From positions 43,890,109 to 43,954,108 of the forward strand of contig CM030364.1 in NCBI GenBank assembly GCA_017893485.1: a stretch of 64,000 nucleotides of DNA. Reading direction: 5' to 3'. Made by a program: the position numbers and the translations under genes. Below are positions 56,795 to 64,000 of this stretch, one piece after another. Positions within the stretch are counted from its first letter, which is position 1, and every line of letters starts with the position of its first letter. The stretch is from Hemerocallis citrina. Taxonomy: Eukaryota; Streptophyta; Magnoliopsida; Asparagales; Asphodelaceae. The notes beneath the pieces are model-generated. The model did no database searches and was not told the origin of the DNA. It was given only the letters and a program-made list of their open reading frames with translations.

Positions 56795-58525
56795 TTAATT
56801 TGAAGTTCCATGACATTTCACCAATACATCCTTGTAAACAACATTTTTTGTATATATGCCTTGTTCACGTGCTAGATGTCCATTCTTGATTAAGAGTTTT
56901 ATAGTAGATCTCGAAACTCCCCTGGACAGAGCGACATATAATTGTCCATGACTAAATACGTGATCCGGAAGGTACACACTAACATATAGAATGGTTTGTC
57001 CTTGCGACTTGTTAATTGTCAAGGCGAAACTAAGCCTTACTGGAAATTGCTTCCTTATAAGTGTAAAAGGCATCCTTACATTTTCTAAGGGCTGAAGAGG
57101 GATCCGATGAATAAAAACTATTGTACCATAGCAATGACCAGTCACTATTTCTGCATCGATTAAGTTTGGAGAAAAGTTTTTACAAATTAATCTTGTTCCA
57201 TTGCAAAGACCAATTCTTGGATCAATATTTCTTAAAAGCATGTTCGGAGCACCTATTTTCAGTATCAACTTGTGTGGTGGAAGTCCTCCAAGCATAATAG
57301 AATTTAGATATTCTTGTTGATATAAATTTTGTCTATCATTCTCAACCGCATCAAATGAAAAGTATACATGTTCATCCCCAGGAAATAAACTAATTATATC
57401 TTTATTAATTTGGTCAACAGATTAATTAGTTAGGGTAAGCAAAGCCCTCTCCGTAATATATTTCTTATTATGTGCATTAGAGCTCAATGAAGGAAAAATC
57501 ATGTCAATAAAATTGAACAATGAGTTTTCACCTTCCCATGGAACAACCATATCCTCTGGCATTCTAATCATTTCACTTTCAACATATGCTTCATTTCCAT
57601 CGCCAATGCATAGGAGAAAGTTGGAAAAATCAGAATCCTCCTTGGCTCGCATATTTTCTGTCAACTGAATGACAATTACATCATTCCAAATTACAGAGTT
57701 GACTATACATGCGTCAATAGTCTGTGCTTTTGTACCATACTGCACGACTGGAAGAATCTGTCGAAAATCTCCACCCAAAACCACAACTTTTCCTCCAAAT
57801 GAAAATTCATTTCCAATGATATCTTTCATTGTCTTGTTCAATGCCTCAAAAGCATAACGATGGGTCGTTGTTGCTTCATCCCAAATGATGCCACTCGCGA
57901 GATGTAAAATTTTAGCCTCATCCGATTGGATAAAGATCATACATGACGAAGTTGAACATAACTTTATGGGAATCTTGAATCTTGAGTGTGCTGTACGACC
58001 CCCGGACATCATTATAGAAGGTATTCCTGAAGATGTTGTTGCTAATACAATATGGCCTCTATGTCGCAAAAAAGACAAAATACAGCGATAAAAAATTGTC
58101 TTTCCAGTACCTCCATGACCATCAACAAAAAAGACTTTACTCTCCTTATTAATGACTGCTTTTGTGATAAGATTGAATGCACACTTCTGATTCACATTAA
58201 GTTTTTCATTTAAAGACAAATCTTCATCAGAAATGGGCATCAATTTCTCATCTTCTATTAGTTGTGGGATATCGACATCTTCATTAATATTGATTATAGG
58301 TTAGTCATAGTCATCAATGCTCTTACCATACTGGTTTAAGAGACTGTTGAGCTCTTTCAGCAATCGTACTTCACATAGTCCACTCAGGTTGTTTGTAGAT
58401 GAATAGTCCTCGGACATATATGATTTAAATTGAACCCAAAGTTTTCTTACTCCAACTGGCTCGCAATATATCAATAGTGTTGTAAAAAGTCTTCGTAGTG
58501 TTGAAAATTGTGTTGAATTCTTCAT
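56795..58525 (-). pseudogene. Helitron PIF1-type helicase, two in-frame stops
   Basis: A single minus-strand frame runs from 58525 to 56795, interrupted by TAA at about 58301 and about 57422. Motifs occur in SF1B/PIF1 order: Walker A GHGGTGKT (about 58098-58120), Walker B IIWDEA, GGDFRQILPV, LTENMRA, then PPHKLILKIGAPNMLLRN, LTINKSQGQT and YVALSR near the C-terminus. This is the DNA helicase half of a RepHel transposase, which unwinds DNA in rolling-circle transposition. The N-terminal Rep (HUH endonuclease) should lie at 58526-59860 but is not found. All core helicase motifs survive, so decay is recent or the stops are few. It is probably non-functional. Confidence 0.9.
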
Positions 58526-59498
58526 GGAAGTTTATGCTTAGAAAGAAAAGCCCTTAAATACACAAACTTGAGTTCCATGAAGATATGAAGTTCATCAGAG
58601 ATTGCAATGCCTCTATTCAATTAATCCATATTTTCATTTTCCCAAAATATAGACTACCTCACTCATGTTCAAGCACATTTCATCCTGAAAACAACTTCAA
58701 CTAAACACGACATTATCATTCTATTTGTTTCAAAAATAGTTGAAGTAGTTGCTCATTTGTATACTAAAACACTGTACACATAAACACTCCTAAAAAAAGA
58801 AGGTCTCATGATAGAAAATGATTTGAAAGATCATATAATCTACAATCAACACTCAACTTGCAAGAAAAATTGTCGAAAACAAATACTTTTAGTAAGTGTC
58901 GCCTACAACCAAGCACAACTCTTTTGTCGATATGTATTCCACTTTCCATGTTCGCGGGGGTTATGAGACATAACCCCATCCACAGATCTTCATCAATCTA
59001 CAATGTTTCCAAACTCGTAGCTATAAAGCAACTCATCGATCAGTGAGGACTTCGAACAAAGCACTGTTCGACATTTTCATTAAGTCTAGTTTCACAACTT
59101 TCGCACAACATTCTAGATAACAACCTTTCAAATAACTTAACTAAAGTAAAAACATAATAACAAATATTAGCAAAGTCGTAAAAAGCATGGCAGGTTTACT
59201 GAAATTTGCCATATAAACAGGCTCAAATGATTTGTTAGATAAAATAGTAATAACTAATTAATTTCAAGATAGTAATTTTCCATGGAAGTTTATGCTTAGA
59301 ATGCATTAAGAACAGGGAGAAGTTACCGATTTGCCAACCTCAACCGGTTCACACAACTCTCGTTGGTCTGGTCATCCTTTCGCGGCCTCGATTGGCAACT
59401 GCTGCTGTTGATGGGGTGAGAGAGGATGGTAAGAGAGGTTCGTTGTTGAGTACTTTTGGCAAGGAAGAAAGGATCGCGCGAGAGAGGGTTTAGACGGC

Positions 59499-59554
<56 letters not shown>

Positions 59555-59860
59555 CACGAAAGAGAGGACCAAGTCAGTTCTTCCTCGTCCAACCTCGATC
59601 GGCGGTTGCTGCTGCCGATAGGGTGAGAGAAGATGGGGTGAGAGAGGACAGCGTGAGAGAAGATGAGAGAAGATGGGGTGAGGTTTTGGATTTAGGGTTT
59701 TTCTGTGCTAACAGAGAAGATGAGTGGGTTTTTGATTTGACGTGCAGGACACGGGGATGTTTAGTGGATGTAGTTTGGTCGTATATTGCACGGGTTTGCT
59801 TAGTTACAAAATTAGGGTTGTTTGTTTACAATCCCAACTCTCCCATTAAAATAGTAGAGA
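58526..59860 (-). other. Helitron 5' region without a Rep domain
   Basis: About 1.3 kb lies between the helicase and the 5' end, with no readable Rep motifs on either strand. 'tggaagtttatgcttagaa' appears at both about 58525 and about 59282, suggesting a local duplication. It has a GA tract (59501-59552) and three 'gagagaagatggggtgagag' repeats (59625-59680). The terminal TCTCTACTATTTTAATGGGA is at 59860-59841. Confidence 0.6.
59501..59552. repeat. (GA)n microsatellite
   Basis: About 26 uninterrupted GA units. Open frames through it are artefacts. Confidence 0.97.
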
Positions 59861-62800
59861 TGTAGTACAAAATATATATTTTTTTATACAACACTACATT
59901 TTATTGGTTAATTATTTTTTTCTATTAGTTTTAAAACCCTATTTTCCTATTAGATTTTATTAAACCCTATATCCACTTATACTCTAATACCCTACTACCC
60001 AAACCCATTACCCTATATCAACCCTAACCCAAAACCCCTTTTCCCCATACCCATTATAATCCCCTTAAACCCAAAACCCCAATTACCCATTAACTTACCT
60101 TCAGACCCATTAAACACCCAAAACCCCATATCCCTAACACCCTAACTCAGACCCGTTAACAACCCCCTACCCATTACCCATATATTATCTACCGTACCTG
60201 TTCACCCCTTCAGCCTAACCCTAATATCCTTACCCCTGTGTATATATATATACACGCTGTGCATCAAAACCCTACCCCCAGCCGCTTCATTTTCCTCTCT
60301 CGTCTCCAGCCTTTTCCTCCACCTCATCTTCATTCGCTCCTTTGCCGCCTTTCTCTGCTCCCATCTACCCTCTCCCGACCTCACCTCCTAACCTATCTAG
60401 TTCCCCGTCTCCCTCTCTCTCCCCCGATCTCCGAGTTCCTCTCCCCCTTGCCATGACTGCACCACAGTGCCAACAGTCATCAGCGCATCCCACCGCTATG
60501 TCGTGCCCCTCTCGACCCCTTATTGCGACTCCACAGGCGAGAGCAGCCGATGCCCCCTTTGATGTTGCGCAGCCTCCTAGCACCGTTCCACGACTTCGAA
60601 AGCAACAACCGGCAGCAGCATCATGACATCTCAGCAGGCCGTGCTGACCCCGTGGCTGCCGTCAGACTTGCCCTACACCACCGCACCGTCCCGTCGCCCG
60701 CCATCTGCCACCAAGCCAATGGGTGCACAAATTAATCATGGAGTTTTTTTGATCAAGTGATCTTGACCGTCCGATCTTGATCTTGATGGTTTGAATCCTG
60801 GATGTCCGTTTGATCTTGATTATCATCGCGATCATGATCATCTTGATTGATTGATTCCTAACTGTCGATCACCTGTGATCCTGATCTCTTGATCTAGTCG
60901 TCCGATCGTCATCCCGATTGTGAGCTTCATCTTCATCGCTCTTGGATCTAGCCGTTGGATCTCTAGATCTTCATCATCTTGATCTTGATCTTTGATCTCA
61001 GTTGTCTGATCGTGTTCGTGATCGGTTGTTCGTGGGTTTGTTCGTTCGTTGAGTTCGTGCCCGGGAATCCACTCCCGTTATTCTTGCTTTTTCTTCGTCA
61101 GTTTTATCGTCTTTCAGGCAAGTAACTTGTATCAAATTCCTTTACAAATACAAGTACTAAATCCCGCTTGTAGTGTAGTTGGGTTCTAGAGACAATTTGT
61201 GTGCGAAACCCCTTGTTGATATTGTCTCTATAGTGTTGATTTGACCATAGTTTCCTCACGACATACATTACATGAATTAACCTAGGGTTTACCACTTTTG
61301 ATGTATATGTTCATGCTATTTTGTGATATCATGTGATTGATGTCTTATTCGTGATATACTTGTCGAATACTTGCAAAATACCCTATCCTATGTTGTTTGG
61401 ACATCTAGTATACTATATTTCATGTACGGTTATGATTTGGATGAGTTCTATGTGAACTAGTGGATTTTTTGCACATGAGATATTTTCAGTTTTGCTGGCT
61501 TTTCAATTTTGATCAGTATTTTAGACCCTATTAAGGTCAGTATTTGAAAATATTTTGTGAACATGATTTCTAGAGGATTCTATCTATTTTCTAGCCCTTT
61601 TGACAGATCTCAGTTTTGATTTACGGTTTGTGAGTTTAGTCAATTTTACTACAGAGGTGTAGAAAGATTTCTACACTGCGTTTTCTATGAATTCTGAAGA
61701 GTAATATATTTTTATTCTAGTGTTAAAATTATTATTTTGATCTGAAATTTTGCTCAGTACTTCTAGACTTCATTGGGGTTAACCCAAAATTTTGGTGGAT
61801 TTATTTGAGGAGTTTTACATACCTTTTCATGCACGCAAATAAAGATTTTACATGCAGAATTTTACTATTGTTTGGTAAAGCACCTGATTTTCGACCTATT
61901 TCTACTCGCTGTTTATAAAATATTTCTGAATATGAAAGTTATCCTACTATATCTATTTTAATATCCTTTTGGCAGATTTGGATTTCAATTTATGGTTTGT
62001 GAGATATTGATGTTTTCGTACTGCAGTGTATACAATTCCAGATTTGCAAAACTACTACATCTTGATGTTTTCTGGTTTTTGTTGACTAAACTATTTGTAT
62101 TGGAAAATGCTGAAACATTATATTCTGATACTACACATATAGGGGAATACCCAAGATTTTTCGTGGATTTAATTAAAGAGTTTTCATGCTGTTTTCCTGA
62201 CTGTGAATACAACTTTCTAACTTCTAACTGAACATGTTTTCTGGATTCAAACCTATTTTGAGTTATGATTTTGTGAAATACTATAATTATATATATTTGT
62301 TGGATTCAGAAGGGAGTCTATTTTCCAGATCCTTCGACGGATTCGGATTTGGATTTTTGTAGCAATGAAAATTCCTATTTTAGTGCAGTACTGTCTTGCT
62401 GTCCTAAACTGGAATTTTTGTTGTACTGTTCTTTTATGAGTTATATTTCTTCTGTACATGTTTATACCATGCTATTCTTACTCTGTTTTCTGCACATACA
62501 TGTTTGTCTGATAATAATAATAAAATAACCAAGTCGGGGTTTGGGAAAGATCTAGTAGTGGAAAATATAGAAATGTGTACTGAGAAGAAAGCCCATGTTC
62601 CCTATCTGTTACGTGCTCATGACTACATCATTCACGACTCTGTTTATCCGACCCTGTCTACATTACTTTCCTATAGGAAGGTGTACTCAGAAGAGAACCC
62701 ATAGGTTCTATCTGTCTGTTTAATCTGATATCTATCTGTCTAATCCCTGACTACACTGCCCTATGGACTCCACTACGAAATCTAAACGAAACTATTTGAA

Positions 62801-63417
62801 TGTAGAAACCATGTGATAAAAAGTTGGGGCGCATGAAGTGCTACCTAGATAGTAATCACACAAGACTTATAAGAACATGATATCTGCTATCTGTTTATCT
62901 GTATCTGTTATCTGATATCTGTTATCTGTCTGACTATCATCTGACACTACCATCTGTATATTTGTCTACATACCATCTGATACTTGACACTTGATGCATG
63001 TTATCTGTAACTGTTAGTATACCATGTTATTTGATTTGTTTTCCTGATTCATGTTAGATATTACATTTCTGTTGACATGCTTATACCATGTTATGTTTGT
63101 TCTGTTGTTATTTTGTATTTGTTATTTATTCCATGTACTTGTATCCTGCACTACAAGTGGCCCGTAACTTGCATTGACGGGAGTTTGTTTTCTTTTTCCT
63201 ATTCCTGCTATTGTTAAATTGCAGATTTTGGAGAATAGGTAGCAGATGGTATTGGTGATATGAGATACTAGTGATAGAGTTTTGTTTGCATTTATTATTA
63301 TTATTTTCTGCTATTGCTTGAACAATTGTATTTGATACTTGGATATATTTTTGTATTTGGGCAATGTGACCCAGGAATATTTGACTTGTTCAAATCTAAC
63401 TTATTTGAGATTATTAT
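59861..63417 (+). mobile_element. LTR E, main part (plus strand), right of the Helitron
   Basis: It continues 41652-42004. Together they give about 3.9 kb of one LTR. Order: ACCC-rich stretch (59930-60230), TATA (TATATATATATACACGC, 60241-60257), pyrimidine-rich leader (60270-60720), GATC cluster (60740-61030), AT-rich segments, CTGTTATCTGATATCTG repeats (62880-63010). It is the reverse complement of D across most of this. It lacks the last roughly 250 bases seen in D because LTR F starts at 63418. Confidence 0.75.
60740..61030. repeat. GATC-rich cluster in LTR E
   Basis: Many GATC tetramers occur in TGATCTTGATC contexts, in the inverted orientation relative to 33960-34255, 37365-37645 and 40540-40770, as expected from the opposite orientation of the LTR. 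Confidence 0.8.
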
Positions 63418-63633
63418 TGTAATCCCTATTTTTCCAAAAATGTATTTTTGTGTATTTTCTATATTTAAAAATATTCGCAATTTTTTTTTTTTGGTTTTCA
63501 AATTTTTTTTTTTTTGACAAAATGTATTAATGGATCTTCTATTAAAATCTGTTTTCGATCAATGATTTTATTTGTAAATATTTTCTGTGATTTTTATATT
63601 GTAACACAATTCTTATTTTTATTATTATTACTC

Positions 63634-63689
<56 letters not shown>

Positions 63690-64000
63690 GTTCTTATTAA
63701 TATTGTTGACTAGTTGTTGAAGACCCATTTTTATCTACTGACTGTATTGTAGTATTTTAAATAAATTTTATTTTTGGATTACAAATTACATTTTATTGTA
63801 AACAATATTTATTTGTTATTTTATTGTGATTTAAAACCCTATTTTTCTTATTGGGTATTTTCCTTAAACCCTATAACCCATCAACTTAAACTAACCAAAC
63901 CCAATATAAAAACCAAGTAACCCAACTATATCCACTACCCTGTTTGCTTTCACAACCCAAAACCCATTTATTTAAAACCCTATAAATCCCAACCAAACCC
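63418..64000 (+). mobile_element. LTR F, first 583 bp (plus strand)
   Basis: It starts TGTAATCCC at 63418 after ATTAT (candidate target duplication) and aligns with the start of LTR E: 41740-42004 against 63520-63790, then 59861-60010 against 63790-63960. It contains an ATT tract at 63620-63690 and an ACCC-rich stretch from 63830. It runs out of the window. Confidence 0.75.

Larger units (their letters stand above)
42005..59860 (-). mobile_element. Helitron, 17.9 kb, carrying gene fragments and a nested retroelement
   Basis: On the minus strand the 5' end is TCTCTACTATTTTAATGGGA (59860 leftwards), typical of plant Helitrons. The 3' end is a hairpin CGTGC-ATC-GCACG followed by CTAG ending at 42005. 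The flanks are A and T, the standard Helitron target. The two sides join as one LTR (E). It encodes a decayed helicase (56795-58525) but shows no Rep/HUH domain. It carries exon pieces from several genes and a truncated Tat retroelement (44076-52534). Without that, about 9.4 kb remains. Rolling-circle movement is known for the class. Present mobility of this copy would need proteins from elsewhere. Confidence 0.85.

Noticed and set aside
60238..60735. Overlapping Pro/Ser-rich ORFs in LTR E
   Set aside because: They belong to the pyrimidine-rich leader of the LTR and have no counterpart in LTR D beyond composition.

Overview
This is transposable-element DNA from a flowering-plant nuclear genome, probably a eudicot with a large, repeat-rich genome. 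The evidence is Ty1/copia and Ty3/gypsy polyproteins of plant type, LTRs of 1.4-4.2 kb, a Helitron with plant-type ends, and captured exons that look like plant coatomer beta-prime and calcium-dependent protein kinase. I cannot name the species. I see no intact host gene, rRNA, functional tRNA or CRISPR array. Almost every base belongs to a retrotransposon, a Helitron or DNA carried by them.

Left block, 1-27726. A minus-strand Ty3/gypsy chromovirus (element B) runs from its 5' LTR (24601-27726) to its 3' LTR (4666-7170, continuing left of the window). Three later insertions sit in it. Element A (about 1-4665, minus strand, internally deleted) is in the 3' LTR of B. A complete 3.9-kb solo LTR (7483-11372, plus strand, site duplication ATGGA) is in the chromodomain end of pol. 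A 9.8-kb Ty1/copia element of the SIRE/Maximus type (12554-22355, plus strand) is in the integrase/reverse-transcriptase part. The copia element is the best preserved: two LTRs, PBS, gag, a 1023-codon pol frame, an extra ORF after pol, and a PPT. It also carries a palindrome, AGTCGACT, that recurs in pairs about 20-22 bp apart through LTRs, leader, coding linkers and 3' region.

Right block, 27727-64000. LTR fragments of related Ty3/gypsy families appear to be nested like Russian dolls, each opening to the right: H is entered by G, G by C, C by D, D by E, and E by F. Most right-hand partners lie outside the window. A 5'-truncated LINE-like insertion (28562-29267) with a 15-bp target duplication sits in H.

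Helitron, 42005-59860 (minus strand). It interrupts LTR E between A and T, with a TC 5' end and a hairpin plus CTAG 3' end. It carries a PIF1-type helicase with two in-frame stops and no visible Rep domain. It also holds captured exon fragments of a coatomer beta-prime gene and a calcium-dependent protein kinase, plus exons of genes I do not recognise. Inside it is a truncated Tat-lineage Ty3/gypsy element (44076-52534). Its pol is on the minus strand, and a long multi-exon coiled-coil ORF runs on the opposite strand between pol and the 3' LTR.

Nothing here looks like a functioning pathway. The interest lies in architecture: cis-motifs in the LTRs (paired palindromes, GATC clusters, tRNA-like segments, G-boxes next to TATA boxes, minisatellites), gene capture, and the antisense ORF.
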